64,000 nucleotides of DNA from Amycolatopsis thermophila (GCF_030814215.1 NZ_JAUSUT010000001.1:2914001-2978000); one strand, 5' to 3'; counted from the first letter of the stretch, positions 10,549 to 20,458 are shown. Translations and numbers: made by a program. Notes: a model not told the origin generated them from the letters alone.

Positions 10549-10971
10549 ATGAGCCGCGCCGTCGAGGAGTCGAATCGCCGGATGCTGCGGGCCCGTGACG
10601 CGATGGACCGGGCCTTCGCGCAGCCCCTCGACGTCGCGGCACTGGCCCGTTTGGTGCACGTCTCGGAGGCGCACTTCATCCGCACGTTCCGGGCGACCTT
10701 CGGCGAGACGCCGCACCGCTACCTGCAGCGGCGCCGGGTGGAGCGGTCGATGTTCATGCTGCGGGAGACGCAGCAGAGCGTCACGTCGATCTGTTTCGCC
10801 GTCGGGTTCACCAGCCTGGGCACCTTCAGCCGCACGTTCCGGGAGATCGTGGGGCAGTCGCCGTCGGAGTACCGCCGGGGCGCCGGGGGTTCGGTCGCGG
10901 CGCCGACGTGTTTCGCGATGGCGTGGACGCGACCGAGCAGTTTCGGAGAAGCCAGGGGTGTCGCGGGCTGA
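10549..10971 (+). CDS. AraC-family regulator consisting of the HTH domain only
   Basis: A 140-aa protein, far shorter than the usual ~300 aa, because it lacks a ligand-binding N-terminal domain. Two helix-turn-helix units span about residues 12-108: DVAALARLVHVSEAHFIRTFRATFGETPHRYLQ-type helix 1, then the second HTH with the family ending FSRTFREIVGQSPSEYR (each motif shorter than written in full). The architecture is like SoxS/MarA. The gene starts 6 bp after malic enzyme and ends 14 bp before a VOC gene, which it probably controls or shares a transcript with. Confidence 0.88.
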   Translation: MSRAVEESNRRMLRARDAMDRAFAQPLDVAALARLVHVSEAHFIRTFRATFGETPHRYLQRRRVERSMFMLRETQQSVTSICFAVGFTSLGTFSRTFREIVGQSPSEYRRGAGGSVAAPTCFAMAWTRPSSFGEARGVAG

Positions 10972-10985
10972 ATAGGCTTCCGAGC

Positions 10986-11402
10986 ATGTTCAACGCGATC
11001 ACACTGTCCCAGATTTTCGTCACCGATCAGGATGAGGCGCTCGAGTTCTACTGCGGGAAGCTCGGGTTCGAGGTGAAGGTCGACCAGGACCTGGGTTTCA
11101 TGCGCTGGCTGACGGTCTGCGTGCCGGGCGAGCCGGGGCGCGAGATCCTGCTGGAGAAGCCCGGGCCGCCCGCGATGGACGAGGGGACCGCCTCGCAGGT
11201 CCGGGAGCTCCTCGCCAAGGGCGCGACGGGCGGCTGGATCGGCCTCACGACCGACGACTGCCGCAAAACGTACGAGGAACTGCTGGCGAAGGGCGTGGAA
11301 TTCACGCAGGAGCCGACCGAGCGGCCCTACGGCATCGACTGCGGCCTCCGGGACCCCTTCGGCAACGCGATTCGCATCAACCAGCCGGTGCAGGTGGACT
11401 GA
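10986..11402 (+). CDS. VOC (glyoxalase/bleomycin-resistance) family protein
   Basis: A 138-aa vicinal-oxygen-chelate protein starting at ATG 10986. The two beta-alpha-beta-beta-beta modules are visible: ITLSQIFVTDQDEALEFYCGKLGF at the start (quoted in part) and the end GIDCGLRDPFGNAIRI, with the typical DPFGN turn. The metal or substrate is not predictable. It pairs with the AraC-type regulator immediately upstream, a frequent arrangement for small VOC/stress proteins. After its stop the sequence turns into a non-coding repeat array. Confidence 0.85.
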   Translation: MFNAITLSQIFVTDQDEALEFYCGKLGFEVKVDQDLGFMRWLTVCVPGEPGREILLEKPGPPAMDEGTASQVRELLAKGATGGWIGLTTDDCRKTYEELLAKGVEFTQEPTERPYGIDCGLRDPFGNAIRINQPVQVD

Positions 11403-11436
11403 GGGTTGCGTTGAGCGCGGGTCGGCTCCAGTCAAC

Positions 11437-12000
11437 CGGCGCCGACCTGCGTGGGGTTGGGTTTCGGAGCGGCTGGTGCGGGCCGGTGGGGGTTGGGTTT
11501 CGGACCGGCTGGTGCGGACCCGCGTGGGCGGGCTTCGGATCGGCTGGTGCCTACTCGTGGGGTTGGGTTCCGGTTGGCTGGTGCGGACCCGCGTGGTGGG
11601 TTTGATCGGCTGGTGCCGGCCCGAGTCAGTTGGGTTTGATCGACTGGTGCGGGCCTGCGTGGGCCGGCTTCGGACCGGCTGGTGCCGACTCGCGCGGGTT
11701 GTCCCAGTTGGCTGGCGTCGACCCGTGGGGGTTGGGTTTCGGTTGGTTGGTGGGGACCCGCGTGGGTGGGTTTGACCGGCTGGTGCCGACCGGAGTCGGT
11801 TGGGTTTGATCGGCTGGTGCGGACTACGTGGGCGGGCTTCGGACCGGCTGGCGCCGACCGGACTCGGTTGGGTTTGACCGGCAGGTGGCGACTCGCGCGG
11901 GTTGGTCCCAGTTGCCTGGCGCGACCCGTGGGTTGGGTTTCGATTGGCTGGCGTCAACCCGTGTGGATTGGTTCCGGTTGGCTGGTGTGGACGCCGGCGG
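11437..12000. repeat. Degenerate tandem-repeat array A (about 16-17 units of 31-36 bp)
   Basis: Direct reading gives about 16-17 consecutive units, each starting CGGCTGGTGC (variants CGGCTGGCGC, GGCTGGCGTC) and running through a GACCCGCGTGGG-like middle to TTGGGTTTCGG or TTGGGTTTGAT. Unit length wanders between 31 and 36 bp, so no reading frame is kept. Every position varies a little and no part is unique 'spacer', which rules out CRISPR. Some neighbouring units recur as pairs (CGAGTC.GTTGGGTTTGA next to GTGGGCGGGCTTCGGA), suggesting duplication of multi-unit blocks. Function is unknown. Confidence 0.85.
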
Positions 12001-12089
12001 CCGCCTGATCGTCGGCGGCTGCGGCACCACCCTGGCCGGTCTTTTGTCGGGTTCCGTTTGTGGGTCGTGGTAGCAGGCCGCGCTTGTCA

Positions 12090-12860
12090 CGCGGAGAGTC
12101 CGCTCGTGCGACCGTGACCGGTCCGATCGCTTGGTCGTCAATGGTCCGTTCGCGACCGGGCGAGGGGCCCAGTCATGCGGCGGCGAAGAGTTCCCTCCGG
12201 TGGTCGCGAGAAGTCCACTCGCGCCCTTGCGAAGACTCCACTCACGCGGTCACGAATGGACCATTCGCGTGGTCGCGAACGGACCACTGGTGCGGTCGCG
12301 GAGGGGCAAGTCGCGGCGTCACGAAGAGCCCGCTCGCGTGGTCGCGAGAAGTCCGCTCGCGTGGTCAGGAAGGACCGTTCGCGCGGCGGTCTACTCGTGC
12401 GGTCGCGAACGGTCCGTTCACAGGGCCACGAAGGGGCCAGTCAGGCGGTGGCGAAGAGACCGCTCGCACGCCATGAAAGGACCAGTTGCGCGGTCATGAA
12501 AGGCCCGCTCGTGCGGTCGCGAAGGGCCCGCTCGCGTGGTCGCGAAGGGCCCGCTCGTGCGATGGCGACGGGCCGCTCGTGCGGTGGCGACGGTCCCGAT
12601 GGTGTGGTCGAGAAGGCCTCAGTCCTGCGGTGGCGACGGGCCCGCTCGCGCGGTCACGAAGTGCCCACCAGCGCGTCCCAACCGGACGAGCCCCGTTCAG
12701 TAAGAGCGCGAGTGACCGCCGAGTGAACGGGCCGTTCGTCCCAGCGCGAGTGGTCCGGTCGTGTTCGTGGTGGCGCGAGTGGCGCGGTCGCGAGTGTGCG
12801 AACGGTCCGTTCGTGAGGGCGCCAGTGGTGTCCGCGCGAATTGACCGTTCAGCCGGGGGC
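12090..12860. repeat. Degenerate 24-bp repeat array B with embedded odd-centred palindromes
   Basis: About 25 imperfect copies of a ~24-bp unit, core GCTCGTGCGGTCGCGAAGGG, run from about 12090 to 12665. Because 24 is a multiple of 3, the + strand frames stay open, giving false Arg/Ser-rich ORFs. Within and after the array lie palindromes of the form CGAANGG-N-CCNTTCG: 12253-12267 (CGAATGG A CCATTCG, perfect arms), 12406-12419, 12725-12737 (GAACGG G CCGTTC) and 12799-12813 (CGAACGG T CCGTTCG, perfect arms). The array ends about 70 bp before moaC. Function unknown; a REP-like or protein-binding role is possible. Confidence 0.8.
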
Positions 12861-12925
12861 CGGTGGACCACCGGTGACGGCTACTGGCTGACCGAGGTGC
12901 GGGTCCGGCGATTAGCCTTGTCGGC

Positions 12926-13396
12926 GTGAGTGAACTCAGCCACGTCGACGAGGCGGGCGCCGCGCGGATGGTCGACGTCTCCGGCAAGGAGGCCACGGCC
13001 CGTACGGCCGTCGCGACCGGTGTTGTGCGCACCACCGCCCACGTGATCGACCTGCTGTCCCGCGACGGGCTGCCCAAGGGCGACGCCCTGGCCACCGCGC
13101 GGATCGCCGGGATCATGGGCGCCAAGAAGGTGCCCGAGCTGATCCCGCTCTGCCACCAGATCGCCCTGTCCGGCGTCAAGGTCGACTTCGACCTCGGGCC
13201 CGCCGAAATCCGCATCACGGCGACGGCCAAGACGACCGACCGGACCGGCGTCGAGATGGAGGCGCTGACCGCCGTCGCGGTCGCGGGGCTCACCGTGCAC
13301 GACATGATCAAGGCCGTCGACCCCGCGGCCACCCTCGACGGGGTCCGTTTGGAACGCAAACTCGGCGGCAAAACCGGTGTCTGGGAGCGGCCATGA
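12926..13396 (+). CDS. moaC: Cyclic pyranopterin monophosphate synthase MoaC
   Basis: Second step of molybdenum cofactor synthesis: converts the cyclic GTP product of MoaA into cyclic pyranopterin monophosphate. The 156-aa product (family about 155-165) starts at GTG 12926. It contains the substrate-pocket segment KKVPELIPLCHQIALSG and the catalytic helix with EMEALTAVAVAGLTVHDMIK, including the conserved Glu-Met-Glu-Ala and His-Asp. The stop overlaps the next gene by 4 bases (ATGA). Other moa genes lie at 13393, 16583 and 16844. Cytoplasmic. Confidence 0.96.
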   Translation: MSELSHVDEAGAARMVDVSGKEATARTAVATGVVRTTAHVIDLLSRDGLPKGDALATARIAGIMGAKKVPELIPLCHQIALSGVKVDFDLGPAEIRITATAKTTDRTGVEMEALTAVAVAGLTVHDMIKAVDPAATLDGVRLERKLGGKTGVWERP

Positions 13397-14334
13397 ACAA
13401 CGACAAGCGCACCGCGCGGGTGATCGTCGCCTCCAACCGGGCGTCGGCGGGGGTCTACGAGGACCGCACCGGGCCGGTGATCGTCGACTGGCTTGCTGAA
13501 CACGGCTTCGACGTTCCGCCGCCGCAGGTCGTCCCCGACGGGGAACCGGTCGCGAACGCCCTGCGGGAGGCGCTGGCCGACGACGTGCACGTCATCATCA
13601 CCACCGGCGGCACCGGCATCTCGCCCACCGACCGCACCCCGGACGTGACGGCCCCGCTGCTCGACCACCAGCTCCCCGGCCTCGCCGACGCCATCCGGCG
13701 GGCCGGGCTGCCCAAGGTGCCCACGGCCGTACTGTCCCGCGGCCTGGCCGGAGTGGCCGGACGGACGCTCGTCGTGAACCTGCCCGGGTCGCGCGGTGGC
13801 GTGAAGGACGGGCTCGGCGTGCTCGACGGGGTGCTCACCCACGCCGTCGACCAGCTCGCGGGCGCGGACCACCCGCGCCCGACACCGGCGCCGGAAACCA
13901 AGGAAGCACCCCCGCAAGTGGTGCGAGCCGAGGTGACCGAACAGCCGTTGTCCGTCGAGGAGCATGCGGCGCTCGTGGACGACCAGTCCGCGGGGGCCGT
14001 GGTGACGTTCGGCGGCGTGGTGCGGGACCACGACGGTGGCAAGGGCGTGAAGGCCCTCTACTACGAGGGACATCCCAGTGCGGGCGATGTGCTGGCTCGG
14101 GTGGTCGCCGAGGTCGCCGGTCGGCGCGCCGGGGTGCGGGCGATCGCGGTGAGCCATCGGCTGGGTGCGCTGGAGATCGGCGATGTGGCGCTCGCGTGCG
14201 CCGTGTCGGCCGACCACCGGGCAGAGGCCTTCGCGACCTGCGCGGAACTGGTCGACGAGGTGAAGGCCCAGCTGCCGGTGTGGAAGCACCAGCACTTCAC
14301 CGATGGGTCGGACGAGTGGGTGAACTCGCCCTGA
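13393..14334 (+). CDS. Mog/MoaB - MoaE fusion protein
   Basis: A 313-aa two-domain protein. Residues 1-155 are a MoaB/Mog domain (molybdopterin adenylation): RVIVASNRASAGVYEDRTGP, the TTGGTGISPTDRTPD signature and LPGSRGGVKDGL. After a Pro-rich linker, residues about 175-305 form MoaE, the large subunit of molybdopterin synthase: AGAVVTFGGVVRDHDGG, YEGHP, AIAVSHRLGALEIGDVA, and VWKHQHFTDG, with the MoaE lysine. The protein thus joins the step that makes molybdopterin with the one that adenylates it. It is translationally coupled to moaC. The MoaE partner MoaD is encoded at 16583-16834 on the other strand. Confidence 0.93.
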   Translation: MNNDKRTARVIVASNRASAGVYEDRTGPVIVDWLAEHGFDVPPPQVVPDGEPVANALREALADDVHVIITTGGTGISPTDRTPDVTAPLLDHQLPGLADAIRRAGLPKVPTAVLSRGLAGVAGRTLVVNLPGSRGGVKDGLGVLDGVLTHAVDQLAGADHPRPTPAPETKEAPPQVVRAEVTEQPLSVEEHAALVDDQSAGAVVTFGGVVRDHDGGKGVKALYYEGHPSAGDVLARVVAEVAGRRAGVRAIAVSHRLGALEIGDVALACAVSADHRAEAFATCAELVDEVKAQLPVWKHQHFTDGSDEWVNSP

Positions 14335-14639
14335 CGCCGCGGCCCGTTGGTGAGGCCGACTGACCTGAGGTGAGCGGGACGGCCCGGTGGGGTGAGCCCG
14401 CCTCCCGGGAGAAGTGAGGCGCGCCAACTGGGGCGGTGGTCCGGGCGCTGGAAGGCTAGCTACCCGGACGCCACGGGTGAAGCCGCCAGGGTGCCGTGGT
14501 CAGGGTGCTGGCTGTGGTCGTCACGGCCCAAGGTGCTTGCCCCCGGGATCCACTGCCGGGAGTGCGGCTGCGATGGCACCTGCCGGATGCGGCGGCGAGG
14601 GCGCTTGCGGTCTGGCCACCTGCGCCAGGGGTGGAGCCA

Positions 14640-15420
14640 CTCGGGGACCGCGGCCGGAGTCGAACCGCTTGGGGACTGCGGCCGGGGCAAGGACGCTGGA
14701 ACCATGACCAAGGGGCGCTGGCCACCATGGATGCCGTGGTCACGGCGCTTGTCTTCTGGAAACGACGGCCGGGTTCGAGCCTCCCAGGGAACGTGGCCGG
14801 GCGGGCGAGGGCCCTGGAGACCGCGAGCCGGGTGGAGCCACCCGGAGAGCGCGGCTCGGGCGAACCGTCTGGGGACCGCGGCCGGGTGGGTAACCCCTGG
14901 ACCTTGGACACCTCGGCTGGGCAATCACACCGCGCGGAGTTGGTGGCTGTGGTCGTGTTGGGGGGCGCCGCCGTGCGGGCCTTGACTCTGGCCGCGTCGG
15001 TTGGGCAATCACATCGCCCGGAGAGCGCGGCTCGGGCGAGCCGTCTGGGGACCGCGGCCGGGCGGGTAACCCCTGGACCCTGGCCACGTGGGCTGGGTAA
15101 TCACTCCGCCCGGAGTTGGTGGCTGTGGTCGTGCTGGGGGGCGCCGGCGTGCGGGCTAGAACCGTGGCCGCGTGGGCTGGGTAATCACTTCACCCGGACG
15201 TGGTGGCTGTAGTCGAGCCGACTGCGGACCGCGGCCGGGCCGGGCCGGCCGGTAAAGCCTGGACCCTGGCCAGGTCGGCTGGCAATCACTCCACCCGGAG
15301 ACCGTGGCTGTGGTCGTGCTGGGCGGATCACCGCCGCGGCGGGCCAGAACCCTGGCCACCGCAGGCGGCCCATCACTCCACCCGGAGAGACCGCAGGGGG
15401 GCGGTCACAACGATCCGGAA
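14640..15420. repeat. Degenerate long-period repeat array C (about 90-bp period)
   Basis: The gap between the Mog-MoaE gene and rpf (14335-15490) has no credible gene. From about 14920 an ATCACTCCNCCCGGAG-like motif recurs at about 14921, 15004, 15096, 15181, 15281 and 15371, giving spacings of 83-100 bp. Most copies are followed by GGTGGCTGTGGTCGTG and GGGGGGCGCC, and preceded by TGGACCCTGGCC and GGTCGGCTGG/GGGCTGGGTA. Weaker copies of GGGACCGCGGCCGGG extend the array back to about 14640. It is a different family from arrays A and B. Function is unknown. Confidence 0.75.
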
Positions 15421-15490
15421 GAGCCACGGCCAGGGCGCCGGCTGCCCCACCACCCGGGGGATTGCGGTGGGGCTTCCGGCGCCCGAGGCG

Positions 15491-16380
<890 letters not shown>

Positions 16381-16422
16381 CGACGGTACGTAACGGCGAG
16401 CGTGATCGGAAATTATTCGGGC

Positions 16423-16438
16423 TGTGACCTACATCACA
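16423..16438. promoter_or_regulatory. CRP/GlxR-type binding site upstream of rpf
   Basis: TGTGACCTACATCACA is a perfect TGTGA-N6-TCACA palindrome, the consensus for cAMP-receptor proteins such as Crp and GlxR. It lies 285 bp upstream of the rpf start, just before the long leader. CRP control of rpfA is established in M. tuberculosis, so the site probably serves rpf. Confidence 0.75.
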
Positions 16439-16582
16439 GTAACATCGAGCAACCTGTGCCGATCTCGGTGTTTCTCCTGGTCAGCGTGCCGTTACCTGGC
16501 CGTTTCCAAGTCGAGATATTTCACCGATCGTGAGGTCTGGATCACGTCGTTTCGGCACCGTTGGGCCGTTCGTGAACCCCGT

Positions 16583-16834
16583 TCAACCGCCGGCGAAGGG
16601 CGGTAGGACGTCCAGTTCCGCCCCCGCGGGGAGGGGCCGCGAGGGGTCGCGGACGGCAACCCCGTCGACGAGGAAACTGGCCGCCTGGAGGATCCGGGGC
16701 AGCCGCTCCGGATGAAGATCACGGAGAGCGACGACGGCCTCCGCGACGGAGGCTCCGGCCGGCAGGTGGAGTACCTCTTCTTCCACGCCCGCGGCCGCGC
16801 GCGCGGACGCGAAATAGCGCACCAGGACGCTCAT
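16583..16834 (-). CDS. moaD: MoaD/ThiS-family sulfur carrier
   Basis: Small subunit of molybdopterin synthase, 83 aa from ATG 16834 (MSVLVRYFASARAAAGV). A TTG two codons upstream lies at a better distance from GGGGG and is an alternative. The ubiquitin-like fold is plain (LHLPAGASVAEAV, ASFLVDGVAV) and the protein ends with the required PPFAGG di-glycine, which is activated and thiolated. It begins 9 bp after moaA, so the two form one operon. It should partner the MoaE half of the protein at 13393-14334. I saw no separate MoeB gene in this window. Confidence 0.93.
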   Translation of the reverse strand: MSVLVRYFASARAAAGVEEEVLHLPAGASVAEAVVALRDLHPERLPRILQAASFLVDGVAVRDPSRPLPAGAELDVLPPFAGG

Positions 16835-16843
16835 GGTCAAGAT

Positions 16844-17905
<1,062 letters not shown>

Positions 17906-18007
17906 TGACACCAGCCTAACCCGCCGACGGCCCTGTGGATCGTCACTAGAATGTCTCGTGAGCGAAGTGTTTCAACCGCGAAGACTACTTGGGAAGGGAC
18001 GCGCCGG

Positions 18008-18484
18008 ATGCCCGACGGGAAAAGGTACCCGGTGCCCGCGGACGTACTCGCGCGCTTCGCCGAGATCGGGCGCGAATCCAGCACCCTCGCGGTCCTCCGG
18101 CACGCCCAGATCGCCGAGAAGATGGGCCTGTCCGCGACCGACCACAAGGCCCTCGACCTGGCCGCCCGCGCCGACGGGCCGCTGACGGCGGGCGAGATCG
18201 CCAAGCTCACCGGCCTGTCCACCGGCGCGGTCACCGGCGTGATCGACCGGCTGGAGCGCGCGGGTTTCGTCCGCCGCGTGCGCGACGCGAAGGACCGCCG
18301 CAAGGTCCTCGTCGAGGTGCTGCCGCTGGACGAGGAGAAGGTGGCGCCGTTGTTCGAGTCCGCGCTCATCGTCACCGAGAAGGTGCTGGAGAAGTTCACC
18401 CCGGCCGAGCGCGAGGTCATCGAGCGTTACCAGAACGAGCTGATGGCTTTGTTGCGCGCGGACGTTCTGGGTGGCAACCCATAG
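18008..18484 (+). CDS. MarR-family transcriptional regulator
   Basis: 158 aa from ATG 18008, chosen because GGGAAGGGA lies 8 bases upstream; an earlier in-frame ATG at 17951 lacks a binding site. The winged HTH occupies about residues 45-110: LDLAARADGPLTAGEIA, LTGLSTGAVTGVIDRLERAG (quoted in parts), and RRVRDAKDRRKVLVEV in the wing. C-terminal helices form the dimer interface. It is divergent from moaA and sits 33 bp before the HTH-TOBE gene, so it may regulate the molybdenum genes, but nothing in the sequence proves this. Confidence 0.88.
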   Translation: MPDGKRYPVPADVLARFAEIGRESSTLAVLRHAQIAEKMGLSATDHKALDLAARADGPLTAGEIAKLTGLSTGAVTGVIDRLERAGFVRRVRDAKDRRKVLVEVLPLDEEKVAPLFESALIVTEKVLEKFTPAEREVIERYQNELMALLRADVLGGNP

Positions 18485-18517
18485 CTTTTCCGCAAACGCG
18501 GGGATAATCTCCGGTGC

Positions 18518-18922
18518 ATGCCGCAATTCCGGTTATCCGAAGCTGCCGAGCTGCTCGGCGTGAGCGACGACACCGTCCGGCGCTGGGTGCGGGGCGGGCA
18601 GCTCACCGCCACCGCGGACGCGGCCGGCCGCAAGGTCGTCGACGGCGCGGAACTGGCCGCGTTCGCCCGTGAGCAGGCCGCGCGGCCCACCGACCCCTCC
18701 GGTGTCGGCCGGTCGGCGCGCAACCGGTTCGTCGGCCTGGTCACCGAGGTGACGGCCGACAAGGTGATGGCGCAGGTCGAGATGCAGTGCGGCCCGTTCC
18801 GGGTGGTGTCGCTGATGAGCACGGAGGCGGTGCGGGAACTGGGGCTCAAGCCCGGCTCCCTCGCGGTCGCCGTGGTGAAGGCGACGACGGTCGTCGTCGA
18901 AACTCCAGGAGGACAGAGTTGA
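18518..18922 (+). CDS. HTH (MerR/excisionase-like) - TOBE molybdate-binding protein
   Basis: A 134-aa protein from ATG 18518. Residues 1-50 are an excisionase/MerR-like HTH (FRLSEAAELLGVSDDTVRRW, VDGAELAAFA). Residues about 65-130 are a TOBE/Mop domain (RNRFVGLVTEVTADKVMAQV, GPFRVVSLMSTEAVRELGL, VVKATTVVV). Mop domains bind molybdate or tungstate. The combination acts like ModE with a different DNA-binding fold, so it is a likely molybdate-responsive regulator of modABC. The stop overlaps the modA start by 4 bases. Confidence 0.9.
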   Translation: MPQFRLSEAAELLGVSDDTVRRWVRGGQLTATADAAGRKVVDGAELAAFAREQAARPTDPSGVGRSARNRFVGLVTEVTADKVMAQVEMQCGPFRVVSLMSTEAVRELGLKPGSLAVAVVKATTVVVETPGGQS

Positions 18923-19671
18923 AGAAGCTGGGTGCCCTGATCGCCGCGGCCGCGCTGCTGGTCGCCGGATGCGGGTCCTCCTCCGGGGGGAGCGGGAACA
19001 CGACGCTCACCGTGTTCGCCGCGGCGTCGCTCACCGAGTCGTTCACCGCGCTCAAGACCGCCTTCGAGAGCGCCCATCCGGGCACCGAGGTGAAGTTCAA
19101 CTTCGCCGGCTCGTCCTCGCTCGTGCAGCAGATGTCCAACGGCGCGCGGGCGGACGTGTTCGCCTCGGCCGACCAGGCCAACATGGACAAGGCCGTGCAG
19201 GCGGGCGTGATCGACGGCTCCCCGGCGCTGTTCGCGACCAACAAGCTCACCATCGCCGTCGCGCCCGGCAACCCCAAGCGCATCACGTCCTTCGCCGACC
19301 TCGCCGAGGGCGGGCTGACCGTCGTCGTGTGCGCCCCGCAGGTGCCGTGCGGCTCGGCGACCCAGAAGGTCGAGCAGAAGACCGGCGTCACGCTCAAGCC
19401 GGCCAGCGAGGAGCAGGACGTCAAGCAGGTGCTGAACAAGGTGCAGACCGGGGACGCCGACGCCGGCCTGGTCTACGTCACCGATGCCGCCGGCGCCGCC
19501 GGCAAGGTCGCGCAGGTCGACTTCCCGGAGGCCGCCCAGGCCATCAACAACTACCCGATCGCGGTGGTGAAGAACGCGCCGCAGAGCGACCTGGCCAGGC
19601 AGTGGGTCCAGTTCGTGCTGGGCGCGCAGGGCCGGGCCGAGCTGCAGAAGGCCGGTTTTGGCGCTCCGTAG
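18919..19671 (+). CDS. modA: Molybdate ABC transporter substrate-binding lipoprotein ModA
   Basis: 250 aa from TTG 18919, with AGGAGG at 18906-18911. A lipoprotein signal is clear: a Lys-Lys start, a hydrophobic core and the lipobox LVAGCG. The mature protein has the ModA sequences LTVFAAASLTESFTAL, FNFAGSSSLVQQMSNGARADVFASAD (quoted in pieces by family) and GDADAGLVYVTDA. It captures molybdate outside the membrane for ModBC. It overlaps both neighbours, forming the operon HTH-TOBE, modA, modB, modC. Confidence 0.95.
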   Translation: MKKLGALIAAAALLVAGCGSSSGGSGNTTLTVFAAASLTESFTALKTAFESAHPGTEVKFNFAGSSSLVQQMSNGARADVFASADQANMDKAVQAGVIDGSPALFATNKLTIAVAPGNPKRITSFADLAEGGLTVVVCAPQVPCGSATQKVEQKTGVTLKPASEEQDVKQVLNKVQTGDADAGLVYVTDAAGAAGKVAQVDFPEAAQAINNYPIAVVKNAPQSDLARQWVQFVLGAQGRAELQKAGFGAP

Positions 19672-20458
19672 GACCCGGCGGGTGCCGTGGGTTCTGTGGG
19701 TACCCGCGGCACTCGCCCTCGCCCTCGTCGTGCTGCCGGTGGTCGGTCTCCTCGTGCGGACCGACCTCCGCCGCGTTCCGGGCCTGATCGTCTCCGAGGC
19801 CTCGCTCACGGCGCTGCGGCTGTCGCTGGAGACGGCGGCGGTGTCGACGGCGGCGTGCATCGTGCTCGGGGTGCCGCTGGCCGTCGTGCTGGCCCGGTCG
19901 GCCGTGCCCGGCATCCGCGTGCTGCGGGCGGTGGTGCTGCTGCCCCTGGTGCTGCCACCCGTGGTCGGCGGGCTCGCGCTGCTGTACCTGCTGGGGCGCA
20001 AGGGTTTTCTCGGGTACGTGCTGGACGTGACGGCCGGGGTGCAGGTCCCGTTCACCACGGCCGCGGTGGTGATCGCCCAGACCTTCGTCGCGATGCCCTT
20101 CCTCGTGGTGAGCCTGGAAGGCGCGCTGCGCAGCGGCGGCGACCGGTACGAGCAGATCGCCTCGACGCTGGGCGCCCGCCCGTGGACGGTGTTCCGCCGC
20201 GTCACCCTGCCGTTGCTGCTGCCCGCCCTCGGGTCGGGCGCGGTGCTCAGCTTCGCCCGCGCGCTCGGTGAGTTCGGCGCGACCATCACCTTCGCCGGCA
20301 GCCTGGACGGCGTCACGCGGACGCTGCCGCTGGCCGTCTACACGCAGGCGGAGGTCGATGTGGACAGTGCGGTCGCACTGGCGCTGCTGCTGATCGTCGT
20401 CGCGATCGTGGTCATCGCGGTGGCCCGGCCCCGCGCGCTGGAGGGGAACGTCCGGTGA
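19658..20458 (+). CDS. modB: Molybdate ABC transporter permease ModB
   Basis: 266 aa from TTG 19658, overlapping modA by 14 bases. Six membrane segments are visible, beginning VPAALALALVVLPVVGLLV and LVLPPVVGGLALLYLLG. The cytoplasmic coupling loop is EQIASTLGARPWTVFRRVTLP, with the family's A-x-x-L-G-A motif, followed by ALGEFGATITFAG, diagnostic of ModB. The stop overlaps modC by 4 bases. Length is slightly above the usual ~225-260. Confidence 0.95.
   Translation: MALRRTRRVPWVLWVPAALALALVVLPVVGLLVRTDLRRVPGLIVSEASLTALRLSLETAAVSTAACIVLGVPLAVVLARSAVPGIRVLRAVVLLPLVLPPVVGGLALLYLLGRKGFLGYVLDVTAGVQVPFTTAAVVIAQTFVAMPFLVVSLEGALRSGGDRYEQIASTLGARPWTVFRRVTLPLLLPALGSGAVLSFARALGEFGATITFAGSLDGVTRTLPLAVYTQAEVDVDSAVALALLLIVVAIVVIAVARPRALEGNVR

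Noticed and set aside
11437-12000. CRISPR array
   Set aside because: No invariant repeat and no unique spacers; all positions of each unit are partly conserved and unit length varies. No cas genes are present.
12060-12929. Arg/Ser-rich ORFs over array B as a repeat protein
   Set aside because: Several + strand frames are open simultaneously because the unit is 24 bp without stops. There is no ribosome binding site and no third-position bias separating the frames.
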